In this document: positions 26,197 to 36,654 of the stretch, piece by piece
How positions within the stretch are numbered: position 1 is the stretch's first letter
How the letters are laid out: each line of letters opens with the position of its first letter
Origin: Amygdalobacter nucleatus
GTDB taxonomy: Bacteria; Bacillota; Clostridia; Saccharofermentanales; Fastidiosipilaceae
Assembly (NCBI RefSeq): GCF_029167365.1
Contig: NZ_JARFNM010000001.1
Location: 1,480,001 to 1,544,000 of the forward strand
Length of the DNA stretch: 64,000 nucleotides
Direction of reading: 5' to 3'
Position numbers and translations under genes: made by a program
Notes under the pieces: model-generated
The model's input: the letters and a program-made list of their open reading frames with translations, nothing else
What the model was told of the DNA's origin: nothing
Databases searched by the model: none

Positions 26197-27540
26197 TTAC
26201 ATAACTAAAGCCAAAGCACCAAATGGATCCCAAGGTTCCAATGCCTTTGGTTGTTCAGTTAAGGCTGCTTGATATTCAGCTGGTACGTACTTCTTGTCGA
26301 CCATGATCTGATATGTGTATTCATCAAACCAAGCATCTGTCATTGAGTAAATACCGTCTTTACCAGCATCCTTACCCCATGAGTTTTCAACCTTCCAGTT
26401 CAAGATCTTGCCATCTTCTGCAAGATCAACACCAGCTAAGACCATAGCGTGAGTTAAGAGTGAATCGCAATAATCCAAGCGCTCTGCCTTGTTCAACTTA
26501 GAGCCATTGCCAACTGTTAAGTCGTAATTATAAATGTCTAAGTCCATGATACCATTCTTGCTGAGCAAACGTTTGCCAACATCGCAACCGAACCAAACTG
26601 GATGACCATCTTTGATTGAAGCGACTGCTGCTTGTTTCAAGACCTCAATTGGTACGTTCAGATAGCAAATTGGAGCTGCTTCCTTGACTGTACCTAAGAA
26701 TTTGACTGTGTAAGTATGGCCATATGGCTTATCTTCAGTTGGAGCATTGATCAAGGAAACCATGTCCTTCAAGTTCCAACCAACATACTTCTCAAAGAAC
26801 TCTTGTGGTGTAGTTTCAGGCAAGCGAACGAACTTCTTATCCTTGTTACGATAGGAATATGAGAATTTTACAGGTGGCTGACCTAAGCATTTAACTAAGA
26901 GATTGTAGACAGCATAGAGCATATCTGTCTTTCTTTCTCTTAACTCAGTAGCTGTTTTGCCCTCTTTTTGGTGAGCTGTTCTCAATTCATGAGCGTAGCT
27001 GCGCAATAAGCTGGTCAAATAAGTATCCATGCCACCTGAATTAGAAGAATGGAAAGTTTCAGGCATCAATTCTTTAGGTACGCAACCATACTTAGCTAAA
27101 ATACCCTTGAACATATCCCATTGGCCACCATCTTGCACTGGAGCTTGCAACAAATGATTGATCAAGCGTGAATCTTTTTTTTCATCCAAGGTCTCAAGAA
27201 TAGATTCTAGGAAATAGTTAGCTTTCTCAAGTTTGTCGTAGAAGAAAGTATAAGCCTGAGAAAATTCGAATGTTTCCATGTTGAAATGTTCCATAATACT
27301 CAAGCGAGCAACATTCAAAGCAGAGAACATCCAGCAACGGCCAGAAGCTTTTTGGTTTGTGATTTTACCAATCTTAGGCTCTTCGGAGAAGACAAAGTTA
27401 TGGCGACGGATAGCGTTTTGATTAACAGAAGCTTCATATAAGCCAACTTTAGCAATTGCACCTGCTACTGCTTGGCTCTGTAAATCTTTACCATAACGCT
27501 CTTGAAAAGCGGTTAAAGTTTTTTGATCAATATTAAGCAT
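26197..27540 (-). CDS. pepC: C1-family aminopeptidase (bleomycin hydrolase)
   Basis: The 447-residue cysteine peptidase removes N-terminal residues from peptides in the cytoplasm and normally forms a hexamer. The catalytic triad is visible: Cys in NQKASGRCWMFSALN, His in LLTHAMVLAG and Asn in WKVENSWG. Length is that of PepC. It follows galT by 50 bases and is probably co-transcribed, although the two functions are unrelated. Confidence 0.95.
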   Translation of the reverse strand: MLNIDQKTLTAFQERYGKDLQSQAVAGAIAKVGLYEASVNQNAIRRHNFVFSEEPKIGKITNQKASGRCWMFSALNVARLSIMEHFNMETFEFSQAYTFFYDKLEKANYFLESILETLDEKKDSRLINHLLQAPVQDGGQWDMFKGILAKYGCVPKELMPETFHSSNSGGMDTYLTSLLRSYAHELRTAHQKEGKTATELRERKTDMLYAVYNLLVKCLGQPPVKFSYSYRNKDKKFVRLPETTPQEFFEKYVGWNLKDMVSLINAPTEDKPYGHTYTVKFLGTVKEAAPICYLNVPIEVLKQAAVASIKDGHPVWFGCDVGKRLLSKNGIMDLDIYNYDLTVGNGSKLNKAERLDYCDSLLTHAMVLAGVDLAEDGKILNWKVENSWGKDAGKDGIYSMTDAWFDEYTYQIMVDKKYVPAEYQAALTEQPKALEPWDPFGALALVM

Positions 27541-27590
27541 ATGTTTATCCTTTCTATGTTTGCTTTAGTAAACGATTATAAACTGTTTGT

Positions 27591-29153
27591 TTAGATACTC
27601 GCAAGCTTGCTAACAGCTTCAAAGAAGCGCTTAACCCCAGCTTCACCAGCTTGATTCAGCTTGTAAACGCCGGCATCTTCTAGGCAGCCTTTGAAGACAA
27701 GGCCTGTTTCTTTAGCCAAAATAGCCTGACCTGTTTCAGATTTGAAAGCTTTAGCGCCATACTTAGCCAATAATTCTCCTGCCCACTTAGCATGAATAGC
27801 CAAGCGTGGATCATTCTCACCTGTCTCACCTTTAGCAAGCAACACTTGCAAATCGTGAAGTTCGCTCTTTAAGCGAGCTGGTAGGACAGCCAAGCCCATG
27901 ACCTCAATCAGGCCGATATTTTCTTTTTTGATATGATGCTTATCAGCATGTGGATGGTAAACGCCCAAAGGATGCTCATCGGTCGTTAAATTGTTACGCA
28001 GAACTAGATAAAGTTCATACTTACCCTCATGTTTCCTTGCAATTGGCGTGATGGTGTTATGTTTCTCTAGATTTTTGCCCTCGCCTGTACTTGCATAAAT
28101 ATTCAACTCAGCATCTGTATATGTCCGCCAAGCTTGCAATATCAAGCTAGCCAGTTCAGATACAGGCTTTCTGGCTTTGGCAGATAGGCGAATGACACTA
28201 AGTGGCCAGTTAAGGTATGCCACTTCTACATCAGGGTATTTAGCCAAACCAGGCAGATTGAAAAGCACTTTTGCCCTTTGCATTGGGAAAGTGTAATGTC
28301 CGCCTTGGAAATGGTCATGTGAAAGGATTGAGCCACCTACAATTGGCAAATCAGCGTTGGAGCCGATGCAATAGTGTGGGAATTGATCGATGAAATCGAG
28401 CAAGCGTTCAAATGTTAAATTGCAAATTTTCATCGGGCGATGTTCTGCACTCAAGACAATACAATGCTCATTGTAATAAACATAAGGTGAATATTGGAAA
28501 TACCAGCGCTCATTAGCTAATTCTAATGGCAAAATGCGGTGATTGCTTCGACCTGGATAGTTAAGGCGACCAGCATAGCCCATAGACTCTTTGCAGAGCA
28601 TACATTTAGGATAAGAACTGGCTTTTTGTTGAGCAGCCTGCTTAATTGCACGTGGATCTTTCTCTGGTTTGGACAAGTTGATTGTAATATCAAGTGGGCC
28701 ATACTCTGTGTCTGTCTGCCATTTGACATCTTTAGAGATACGATAGCGGCGAATGTAGTCACTTTCCTGACTAAAATGGTAGAAATAGTCAGTGGCTGCC
28801 TTGGGTGACTCAGCATACAAAGCTTGGAACTTGCGCTTAACTTCACTTGGGCGAGGCAAAAGGCAATTCATCAGCTGACTGTCAAATAAGTCACTCAAGA
28901 CAACAGAGGTTGTATCAACTAAATTTAAGCTGTCAGCTTCAACTAGTAAGCCCTGCAATATATCAGCCAAGCTTAACTCATTGAGTTCAGCTAGCTCTGT
29001 TTCTGACAATTCAGGGGCCTGATAATCTGTCTGCTTAAAAACAGCTAACAAGCGATTAAGGGCATAAATTTCATCTTCGTCACTTTCTAAGAGTTGCTCG
29101 CGCCTACCATAGGCAACTAAAGCGGCTAAATAATAATTCAAGCGATCGTCCAT
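27591..29153 (-). CDS. galT: UDP-glucose-hexose-1-phosphate uridylyltransferase (class II)
   Basis: The 520-residue enzyme exchanges UMP between UDP-glucose and galactose-1-phosphate (Leloir pathway). The long Firmicutes-type layout is clear, with the active histidine motif in ILSHDHFQGGHYTFPM and a CMLCKESMGYAGRLNYPGRSNH region that may bind metal. The ATG at 29153 is five bases after AAGGAG; a frame upstream to 29171 lacks one. galK and galE are not in the window. Confidence 0.93.
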   Translation of the reverse strand: MDDRLNYYLAALVAYGRREQLLESDEDEIYALNRLLAVFKQTDYQAPELSETELAELNELSLADILQGLLVEADSLNLVDTTSVVLSDLFDSQLMNCLLPRPSEVKRKFQALYAESPKAATDYFYHFSQESDYIRRYRISKDVKWQTDTEYGPLDITINLSKPEKDPRAIKQAAQQKASSYPKCMLCKESMGYAGRLNYPGRSNHRILPLELANERWYFQYSPYVYYNEHCIVLSAEHRPMKICNLTFERLLDFIDQFPHYCIGSNADLPIVGGSILSHDHFQGGHYTFPMQRAKVLFNLPGLAKYPDVEVAYLNWPLSVIRLSAKARKPVSELASLILQAWRTYTDAELNIYASTGEGKNLEKHNTITPIARKHEGKYELYLVLRNNLTTDEHPLGVYHPHADKHHIKKENIGLIEVMGLAVLPARLKSELHDLQVLLAKGETGENDPRLAIHAKWAGELLAKYGAKAFKSETGQAILAKETGLVFKGCLEDAGVYKLNQAGEAGVKRFFEAVSKLASI

Positions 29154-29331
29154 GTTACTCCTTAGGTTCATTCACATTCAAATGAGGTGTTTTTTTGCAT
29201 AAAAGTATATGCACGAGTAATTGTATATCTTTTTCACCTAAGTATAAATAAAACCAACATGCCTACTTTGAACTGCACTACCTGAATTGCTTCTTTCTTA
29301 GTCCAGCTTCTTTCGTAAAATAAAGTAGGCC

Positions 29332-29793
29332 TCACCACTTACTGAGCGATTGACGGAATTTGTCCTTACGCTCCTCTTCTAAGTCTAAAATATTCCACAC
29401 AATCCCTTTCAAAATGACTAGCATCCCCACAAAATAAGCCATCTTTATTGAGTAAAGTTCTTCGTAATTAGCTAATTTATGCCATTTTAAAATTGCAAAA
29501 ACTAACGCCAATGCTAGATGTAAATAAAGAACCTTGTAGACAAAGCCGAATATGTAGGCACGCCTGATTGCTTTCTCACTTGTAAGGCTGCATGCCTGTT
29601 TGGCTAGATAATAATTACTACACAGATACAAGTCCAAACAAGCTACTAGCAAAATTGAAGAAATATGTCTAACTGGCCAGATAGCGCTCGAAATTAGCAA
29701 AGAGAGCATGATAATTACATTACCTTCAACTAAAGCACATTTTGCTTCTTTATAATTAAGCTCTGGCTCATTCTGGTAACAAAGGATATACAT
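29332..29793 (-). CDS. Small membrane protein, paralogue of the 54962-55429 pseudogene
   Basis: The 153-residue protein starts MYILCYQNEPELNYKEAK and has about four hydrophobic segments separated by short basic loops (KQACSLTSEKAIRRAYI), ending in a charged tail. The pseudogene at 54962 has the same start (MHILCYWDEPELNYQEAK), the RRAHI block and helix order, so they form a family. No known domain was recognised. The gene stands alone here. Confidence 0.6.
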   Translation of the reverse strand: MYILCYQNEPELNYKEAKCALVEGNVIIMLSLLISSAIWPVRHISSILLVACLDLYLCSNYYLAKQACSLTSEKAIRRAYIFGFVYKVLYLHLALALVFAILKWHKLANYEELYSIKMAYFVGMLVILKGIVWNILDLEEERKDKFRQSLSKW

Positions 29794-30130
29794 ATTTGGC
29801 CCCTTCGTTTATTAAGATTTACTAGATGAATAACACCCTGACAATAAATTCACCTTAAGCCCAACTTCTTGCAGTTAGTTTTACCATTTGTTAACTCTTC
29901 AGAATAATAAATGCTCAATTAGGGAAAGTCAATCCATTTCATTAACAGCTAATTCATTTTAGCTTGTTTACACAGATTACCCACACCATCTTTATGCCAT
30001 ATGAACAACATAAGGCCATTTAAGCCAGATTATCTCCCTTTGTTACGCTAAATACACCACTTGTTTACATCTTTCCATACACGAAAATTTTGGGTAATGT
30101 TACAATTAACTCGAGTATTGAGGTTTGAAA
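29794..30130. other. Divergent intergenic region, nothing firm
   Basis: AT-rich spacer of 337 bases with divergent neighbours. A TTTCCA/TAATGT pair 17 bases apart near 30070-30100 may be the promoter of the MMPL operon, but support is weak. Confidence 0.3.
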
Positions 30131-32236
30131 ATGAAAAAAGTGGCGCAAACAATTTTGAAACACAGCAAGTTAATCATTGCCATTTATGTTGTTTTAGCAA
30201 TTATTTCTGTTTTTGGCATGTTGCAAGTCAAAGTCCAGTACGATTTGAGCCTTTATCTTCCACCTGAAAGTAATTCGACTGTTGGCTTAAAGTATTTATC
30301 TAACGAATTTCATGATGCAATTCCCAACTTGTATGTCGCAACACCTGTCAAAGATCTTAAGGCAGCCTTAGCTTTCAAAGAAGAACTAAAAACATATAAC
30401 GGCGTTGTATCCGTGCGCTATCTCGATGACATAGCTGACATTAGCCTACCTTTGAACTTGCAAAACCAAACTTTCGTATCTAACTACTACAAAAATGGTT
30501 TAGCGCGCTATGAATTAGTCGTTAAGAGTGAAAATTACGGAACTTATATCGCCAAAATGCGCAACGACTTTCAGCCCCGTCCCCTCTATCTAACTGGGCA
30601 AGCCCTCGATATGGGCAGCGCTAACACGGCAGTTAAAAGTGAAGTTAGTCGCATCATGTTATTTGCCGTACCTTTCGCCCTCTTCGTTCTCTACTTAATT
30701 AGCTCAAGTCTGTTTGAACCGCTTCTATTTGTCTTAACAATTTTTGCCGCCGTGCTCTTTAATATGGGCAGCAATTTCTTCAAAGGCGATATTTCTTTCA
30801 TTACGCAATCAATCGCTGGTATCATGCAATTAGCAGTTTCAATGAACTATGCTGTATTTTTGCTCCATCAGTTCAAGGAAGCTATCAATGAGGGCAAAGA
30901 TCTCTTAGAAGCACTTGAGTTAGCCATTCTCCGCAGCTTCTCTAGCATTACCTCATCAGCCGTGACAACGTTCTTCGGTTTTGTGGTACTCGTTCTCATG
31001 GCTTTCCGTTTAGGCCTCGATATGGGCTTAGTTTTGGCCAAGGGTATTATCTTTAGCTTGATCTGCGTCATTACACTTTTGCCTTGCTTAATCAAGGAGC
31101 TAGCCCCTTTAATTAAGAAATTTTCCTTTAAGCCAGTTTTTCGGGCCGAGCGTTTCCAATTCTTGCCCAAAATTGCTAAAGCGGTGCGCTATCCCTATTT
31201 AATCTTAGCCATTTTATTGTTGCCATTAGCTTTCATTGCGCAAAAGCGAACAGATATTTCCTATGGCATGGGTAATTTGCCAGAAAACTCGCAAGCTTAT
31301 AAAGATCGTGCCATCGTCGAACAGAATTTCGGTCGCTCGCTATTATATGCAATAATAGTCGACCGTGAAGACTCAGCTAAAGTGCCAGATTTAGTCAAAG
31401 AAATTAAGCAGCTAAAAGATGTCAATGCCGTTATAAGTTACAGTGAAATGGTAGGACCAGATGTGCCAAAGCAGGTGTTGCCAGCTAATTTAATTAAGCA
31501 ATTAGTTGCAGCAAATTATGAGCGCATTATTGTCCAGAGTAAGCTTGTGCCAGATAGTCATCCAGCTTTCAAATTAGCGCGCAATTTGCGCAAAGTTTGC
31601 GCTAAGCACACAGAGCATCCTTTCTATACAGTGGGTGAATCCTTCTCGCTTTTGGACATGAAAGATACAATCGAACGAGACAATATCATCATCAATTACT
31701 TCATCATCATCTCAGTAGCTCTGGTCTTGCTCTTAACCTTCTCCAACTTCACGCTACCGCTACTAATTGTCTTGACTATCGAATTTTCTATCTGGCTTAA
31801 TTTGGCTATTCCCTACTTCCAAGCTACACGCTTGAATTTCATCGGTTATCTCGTTGTCAATACTTTCCAACTCGGCGCTACTGTCGATTATGGTATCCTA
31901 TTAAGTGAAAAGTATCTCCGCTATAGAAAGCTAGGCTCCAAAGAAGATGCCTTTAAGCGCTGTATAAGCGAAGCTACAGCTTCCCTCTTAGCACCTGCGC
32001 TCATTTTAAGTGGTTGTGGCTTTATCCTATCCGTCATTTCTTCGCTCCAAGCTGTAAGTGAAATTGGCCAGGTTTTAGGCCGCGGAGCTTTGCTTTCGCT
32101 ATTTAACGTGTTAATTCTCTTGCCGAATTTGCTCTATCTGTTCGATTGGCCAATTCAGCACAGTAATTTTAATCTCATGACTATTCATACTAAACTTAAG
32201 CAAAAATTGCATCGCAAACAGAAAGGTCAGGCCTGA
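30131..32236 (+). CDS. MMPL-family (RND) transporter
   Basis: The 701-residue protein has the two-half RND layout: a first helix (residues ~10-35), a periplasm-like domain, five or six helices (from about 180 to 330), a second domain and a second helix bundle (about 510-690). GQALDMGSAN and the SSD-like helices fit MMPL proteins, which move lipids, peptides or hydrophobic compounds. The ATG at 30131 has GAGG seven bases upstream; the TTG six bases earlier is unlikely. It lacks the long helical extracellular insert seen in some relatives, and the next gene encodes one. Cargo unknown. Confidence 0.85.
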   Translation: MKKVAQTILKHSKLIIAIYVVLAIISVFGMLQVKVQYDLSLYLPPESNSTVGLKYLSNEFHDAIPNLYVATPVKDLKAALAFKEELKTYNGVVSVRYLDDIADISLPLNLQNQTFVSNYYKNGLARYELVVKSENYGTYIAKMRNDFQPRPLYLTGQALDMGSANTAVKSEVSRIMLFAVPFALFVLYLISSSLFEPLLFVLTIFAAVLFNMGSNFFKGDISFITQSIAGIMQLAVSMNYAVFLLHQFKEAINEGKDLLEALELAILRSFSSITSSAVTTFFGFVVLVLMAFRLGLDMGLVLAKGIIFSLICVITLLPCLIKELAPLIKKFSFKPVFRAERFQFLPKIAKAVRYPYLILAILLLPLAFIAQKRTDISYGMGNLPENSQAYKDRAIVEQNFGRSLLYAIIVDREDSAKVPDLVKEIKQLKDVNAVISYSEMVGPDVPKQVLPANLIKQLVAANYERIIVQSKLVPDSHPAFKLARNLRKVCAKHTEHPFYTVGESFSLLDMKDTIERDNIIINYFIIISVALVLLLTFSNFTLPLLIVLTIEFSIWLNLAIPYFQATRLNFIGYLVVNTFQLGATVDYGILLSEKYLRYRKLGSKEDAFKRCISEATASLLAPALILSGCGFILSVISSLQAVSEIGQVLGRGALLSLFNVLILLPNLLYLFDWPIQHSNFNLMTIHTKLKQKLHRKQKGQA

Positions 32237-32237
32237 T

Positions 32238-35045
32238 ATGAGTAAATTGAAGCATAAAACAAATTGCAAAAAGCAAACTAAGGGAGTAGAAACGACCAAC
32301 CAAATAAATTTACGCTACAAAATCTTGGCCTTTATCCTCGCCTTGTTGATGATTCTCGGCCTATTTAGTAGCCTGCCACTCTTTGCCCTCAATGAAACAG
32401 AGGCAAAAGGTGCCAAGCAGATAGATGAAGCAGCTCTTAAAAAAGCGAAGGCCAAACTCAAAGATGAAGTTGCCAAGTTACCATACACCAAAGAAGAACT
32501 GATTTATGTCAGTTTGGATCCTAATAATAAAGCAGACAGTAAGTGCCTAACGCCAACAGTCTACGTGGTCAATTATTTCGAGGCCAAGCAAGATTGCACT
32601 GTCACTGATTTTGGCAACTATGCAGAAGTGCACAACTTACAGCCAAGCAAAGAATGGAACGTCAGTAAGGAAAATGGCCAAAGTAAGATTGAGTTCAAAT
32701 TAAAGAAAGGCGAATTTTTCTATTATCAGGGTCAGCTAAATGATATTGCCTTGCCTTGGCAAATTGCCTATCAATATACTTTAGATGGCAAAGTGCTAAG
32801 TCCCGCTGAAATTGCACACAAAGATGGGCATTTCAAGTTGGAAATGAGCATCAAGCCAAATCTAAAAGCCGACACATCATTCTATGATAGTTACATCTTG
32901 CAATTACAATTTGCCCTGCCTTTGGCTAATTTCAGCAACATCAAAGCCAAAGATGCACAAATTAGTATTGCAGCTAACAAGACAAATGTCGTTTTCATGC
33001 AATTGCCTAAGCAAACTAAGACCTATGTTATCGAAGCAGATGCTAAGGATATTAATCTGCCAAGTAGCAACCTTACTGCTCTGCCTATCACGTTTGACTT
33101 AGAGGCAGATGGTTTGTTAGGCAAGCAGATGGGCCAACTTAAAGCTTTGGAAAATGGCATTGGCCAACTTAACAGCGCTTCTAATCAGCTGAACAATGGT
33201 TATAGCAAGCTGAGCAACGGTATTTGTGAATTAAATATCGGCAGTCAAAAATTAGCTAATGGCGGTATTGAACTTGGCGATGGTGCCATCAAATTTAGCT
33301 CTGGCTTACAGCAATACCAAGCTGGTTTACAGCAATATTTAGCTGGTGTCGGGCAATTAAATTCAGGTATGCAAGAAGTCAAAGCCGGCTTATCCAAAGC
33401 TGAATTACAAAGTTATATGTCCTTACTGCAAGATTTGCAAAAATATCTGACAGAATTGCCAGAGGGCAAAGAAATTAGCTTAGAAGAATTAGAAACAAAA
33501 CTGGACATTTTAACCGATACGCTTGAGAAATTCTTAACTCTATTAAAGCAAAACCAAGACTTACTCTCTAAAATATTAAGCTTGAAAGTCCCACCACTGG
33601 ACGTTGCACAAATGGAAAAAGCGCTTAACGGTATTACTGAAACGGTAAACGAGCTAGCTAATATGGTCGATAAGTTACCTGACATACTTGCTTTGCCTAA
33701 CAGAAATGGAGTTACACCGAAGCCAAATAGCGCTTCTAAGCCTGCTGTGACGCCTTCTGCGAAGTCTGCTGAAACACCAGATGGGAAGCTGGCTGTGAAA
33801 CCTGATACGACACCTTCGGTTAATGCCGTGACTCCTGATGTGAAACCTTCCGTGGCGCCAGATGCAAAGCCTTCAGCGGCGACTGATACTAAGCCTTCCG
33901 TGACACCTGCTGAAACACCAGATGGAAAGCTGGCTGTGAAACCTGACATAACGCCTTCCGTAGAACCGGATGCAAAGCCATCAGCGATGCCTGATACTCA
34001 GCCTGCTGCGAAACGTGATATGGCACCCTCCGTGACACCTAACGTGCAAGCAGAAGCAACACCAAATGGAAATTCAGCTATTACGAACGAGGCTAAATCT
34101 GCTACCAGTGAAGCCAAAGCTGTTATGTCAAACACTGCCTTTACACCAACAAGCTTTGCCACACCTAAAAAGCAAACTTTTGTAGCCACAAGCTTGAGTA
34201 GCCTAGGTCCTAAGCCTAATCCACCTTTTTCTTTGCATGATCTCAAAGCAAAGCTTCACAATTTGGCTACTGAGCTCAATAAGCTCCAAGCCCAAATGAA
34301 AGAAATAAGCAGCTTTGTGGAAGCAATCAAGAAACTAAAAGCCAGTTTGCCTGATAAGGCGCTGAATGTAGAAGAGCTAATTACTAAACTCAACACGACT
34401 ATTGAACAGCTGAAAAAGGCTAAAGAGCTAATTCACAAATTAAGAGCTGAGAAAAATGATGCAAAATTGCCAAGTGCCAAGGAGATTGCTGAAATTCTAG
34501 ATAACATTCCCAAACTGATTGACGGGTTAAATCAACTGGCTGACGGTAGCTCAAAGCTCGCTCTAAACGGCGCCATCTTATCTGAAAAAGGCGGCGAATT
34601 AGTAGCTGGAGCCAATCAATTAACTGGCGGTATCTTAATGTATGTTGATGGTACATTTAAGCTATCTAAAGGCGTCAGCAAGCTAGCTGACGGTGCCATC
34701 AAGCTAGAGCAAGGTTTCCAAGCTTTCCAAGCTGGATTCAATAAGTTAAGTCAAGCTACAAACGGTATGAGTGAGACGGCTAAGCAAAAGATGACACAAA
34801 TGATCAACGATTTATTGGGTCAAAATTTCAGCGCCCATTCTTTTATCTCAGACAAAAACCAAAAGCACACAATCAGTCAATTCGTCTTTATTTTCCCCGG
34901 CACAAGTGCTAGCGAAAATGCAAAAACGCCTGAGCCAAGCCAACAAGCTGAAAGTTCCTCAAGCAATGCCAATGTTGCGCCCAATAAAGATAGCTCATTC
35001 TGGCAAAAATTAAAGGCCTTGTTTAAGCCTGCAAGCAACGATTAA
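32238..35045 (+). CDS. Large secreted/anchored helical protein partner of the MMPL transporter
   Basis: The 935-residue protein has one N-terminal hydrophobic helix (about residues 30-50) and no other obvious membrane segment. Residues ~300-380 and ~760-850 hold short repeats of the type Q-L-N-x-G-x-x-K-L-x-x-G (for example LNNGYSKLSNGICEL, KLALNGAILSEKG, LADGAIKLEQG), like the helical domain in YhgE/Pip and some MMPL proteins. Between them is a ~150-residue Pro/Thr/Ala/Lys-rich linker. Its ATG is one base after the transporter's stop (TGATATG), so the two are coupled. Role inferred: an external scaffold for the transporter. Confidence 0.6.
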   Translation: MSKLKHKTNCKKQTKGVETTNQINLRYKILAFILALLMILGLFSSLPLFALNETEAKGAKQIDEAALKKAKAKLKDEVAKLPYTKEELIYVSLDPNNKADSKCLTPTVYVVNYFEAKQDCTVTDFGNYAEVHNLQPSKEWNVSKENGQSKIEFKLKKGEFFYYQGQLNDIALPWQIAYQYTLDGKVLSPAEIAHKDGHFKLEMSIKPNLKADTSFYDSYILQLQFALPLANFSNIKAKDAQISIAANKTNVVFMQLPKQTKTYVIEADAKDINLPSSNLTALPITFDLEADGLLGKQMGQLKALENGIGQLNSASNQLNNGYSKLSNGICELNIGSQKLANGGIELGDGAIKFSSGLQQYQAGLQQYLAGVGQLNSGMQEVKAGLSKAELQSYMSLLQDLQKYLTELPEGKEISLEELETKLDILTDTLEKFLTLLKQNQDLLSKILSLKVPPLDVAQMEKALNGITETVNELANMVDKLPDILALPNRNGVTPKPNSASKPAVTPSAKSAETPDGKLAVKPDTTPSVNAVTPDVKPSVAPDAKPSAATDTKPSVTPAETPDGKLAVKPDITPSVEPDAKPSAMPDTQPAAKRDMAPSVTPNVQAEATPNGNSAITNEAKSATSEAKAVMSNTAFTPTSFATPKKQTFVATSLSSLGPKPNPPFSLHDLKAKLHNLATELNKLQAQMKEISSFVEAIKKLKASLPDKALNVEELITKLNTTIEQLKKAKELIHKLRAEKNDAKLPSAKEIAEILDNIPKLIDGLNQLADGSSKLALNGAILSEKGGELVAGANQLTGGILMYVDGTFKLSKGVSKLADGAIKLEQGFQAFQAGFNKLSQATNGMSETAKQKMTQMINDLLGQNFSAHSFISDKNQKHTISQFVFIFPGTSASENAKTPEPSQQAESSSSNANVAPNKDSSFWQKLKALFKPASND
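33768..33950 (+). repeat. Internal DNA repeat in the Pro/Thr-rich linker
   Basis: A ~40-base segment starting at 33768 (encoding AETPDGKLAVKPD) recurs with three changes at 33909, 141 bases further on. The intervening and following codons repeat D-x-K-P-S-x units. Such repeats allow length change by slippage. Confidence 0.75.
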
Positions 35046-35188
35046 TCTAGGGCTTGGCCCACAAATAGTGATTATGCCTGTAGGCCTGCAAACATTAGTT
35101 AGGCTTTAGCAAGTTCAGAGTAGAGTTAATCTTACTGAAATATACGAATGTTATACTTAGCTGATATTGTCATTTTAGGAGCAAATTT

Positions 35189-36553
35189 ATGCTTTTTACA
35201 AAACTAACTAAGCGTAAACTTAGTCTAATTTTAACATGTAGTATCTGCCTCAATTTGCTTGCAGCTTGCGAACAAAAAAGGAACGTTGAACCAACGAATT
35301 TACCGAGCTTGCATGCCGAAAGCATTGACCTAAACAGTGTTTACAAGCCAACAGAAAAGGATGAGGCAGCTGAGTCTATGAATGATGATGCAGAAAAACG
35401 TATGCAAGAATTGGAAAAGCTCATCACAGCTTATCTGGCCAAAAAAGATTTAAGCTCCGACCACCTGGCCATCGAATTGTATAACTTCAAGCGTAAAGAA
35501 CATTATGCACTCAATGCCGACAAGTATTTCACAGCCGCAAGCACCTATAAATTTCCTTTAGCCGTTATTTACTACGACCTCATGCGGCAAGGCAAGGTGC
35601 AAAAAGGCAGCCAATTCAAAATTACGGAAGCTGAATTAGCCGAGGAAGATAGCGCTTACAGACGAAGTGCCATAGGTAGCATTATCTGTGTTGAAGATCT
35701 CCTAAATCCCATGATTTTGCATTCAGACAACACAGCTGCCCACGTCCTATTTGAGGAATTAGGCGGCTTTCAGCGTTACAAAGAAATGGTATGTGAAACT
35801 ATCAGCATTAACAAAGATCCGAACTATATAAGCGAGGGCAATAAGATAAACGCCCAAATTCTCAGTGCTTTTGCCAAAAAAGTCTACGAAAATCAAAGTG
35901 ATTACAAAACTCTATTAGCCAACATGCAAAAGGCTGAGCCTATCCATTATTTGAACTTCTTGCCAGCTATGCACAATATCATGTGGCAAAAATATGGTTC
36001 ATATGCAGAAGCATTAAATTCAGTTGGTCTCAAATTAGATGGTCCAGAGCAATATTCCTTGGTTGTGTTGACCAATTTAGGCCGAAATGGCGAGCCAGTA
36101 GTCGGTGAACTTGGTGCCTTAGTCTACGCTTTTTACCACCCAGATAAACTAAAAGCAGATGAAATCATCAATAAAGCCGAGCACTTCGTAGCTTATTATC
36201 AACCAGCATCTGATACGCAGCCAGTTGCAAATCATGCCCAATTTGACCAAAGCGTCCCTGTTAATAACATAAACGAAACTCCTAATCCAAATAATGGAGC
36301 AGCTGAAGCTGAGGTTAAAGTTGACGGCACTTCCGAACCGCTTGTTGATAACAAAAATGAAGCTGTTGATAAGGATAGCAATCAGAAGGCAGATGCTACT
36401 GAATTTCAAGTAGAAGAAGTAGCAAATGACACAAACGAGCAAGCTCAAGCTGAAAATGCCGCAGCTAAAGACGTTACAGATGGAAATTCAAGCACTGCTT
36501 CTGATACTCACGATGCTGCTAGTAATAGCAATGACGCTTCTAGTAATAACTAA
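35189..36553 (+). CDS. Lipoprotein serine hydrolase, class A beta-lactamase fold
   Basis: The 454-residue protein has a lipoprotein signal (lipobox LAAC). The catalytic domain contains the S-x-x-K motif in AASTYKFPLAV, the SDN motif in LHSDNTAAHVL and a K-Y-G in MWQKYGSY in place of K-T-G. These are the marks of Beta-lactamase2-type serine hydrolases, which may cut peptidoglycan rather than beta-lactams. A ~110-residue Asn/Asp/Glu/Ala-rich tail follows (from about 345). It lies after the MMPL locus in the same direction and likely works at the cell surface. Confidence 0.75.
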   Translation: MLFTKLTKRKLSLILTCSICLNLLAACEQKRNVEPTNLPSLHAESIDLNSVYKPTEKDEAAESMNDDAEKRMQELEKLITAYLAKKDLSSDHLAIELYNFKRKEHYALNADKYFTAASTYKFPLAVIYYDLMRQGKVQKGSQFKITEAELAEEDSAYRRSAIGSIICVEDLLNPMILHSDNTAAHVLFEELGGFQRYKEMVCETISINKDPNYISEGNKINAQILSAFAKKVYENQSDYKTLLANMQKAEPIHYLNFLPAMHNIMWQKYGSYAEALNSVGLKLDGPEQYSLVVLTNLGRNGEPVVGELGALVYAFYHPDKLKADEIINKAEHFVAYYQPASDTQPVANHAQFDQSVPVNNINETPNPNNGAAEAEVKVDGTSEPLVDNKNEAVDKDSNQKADATEFQVEEVANDTNEQAQAENAAAKDVTDGNSSTASDTHDAASNSNDASSNN

Positions 36554-36654
36554 GTAGTCGTTACTGTTTGTTTAAGCCTTTGACTTAACTTTGCCTCAAA
36601 TCTGTTATATATTTAAATTGTATAAGCAATTATCTAAAAGAAAGTAGGCCTAAC

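Noticed and set aside
33413-34246. Long minus-strand frames of 178 and 82 codons inside the MMPL partner gene
   Set aside because: They are antisense to a repetitive Pro/Thr-rich coding region, which keeps the opposite strand open; composition is low-complexity and there is no ribosome site.
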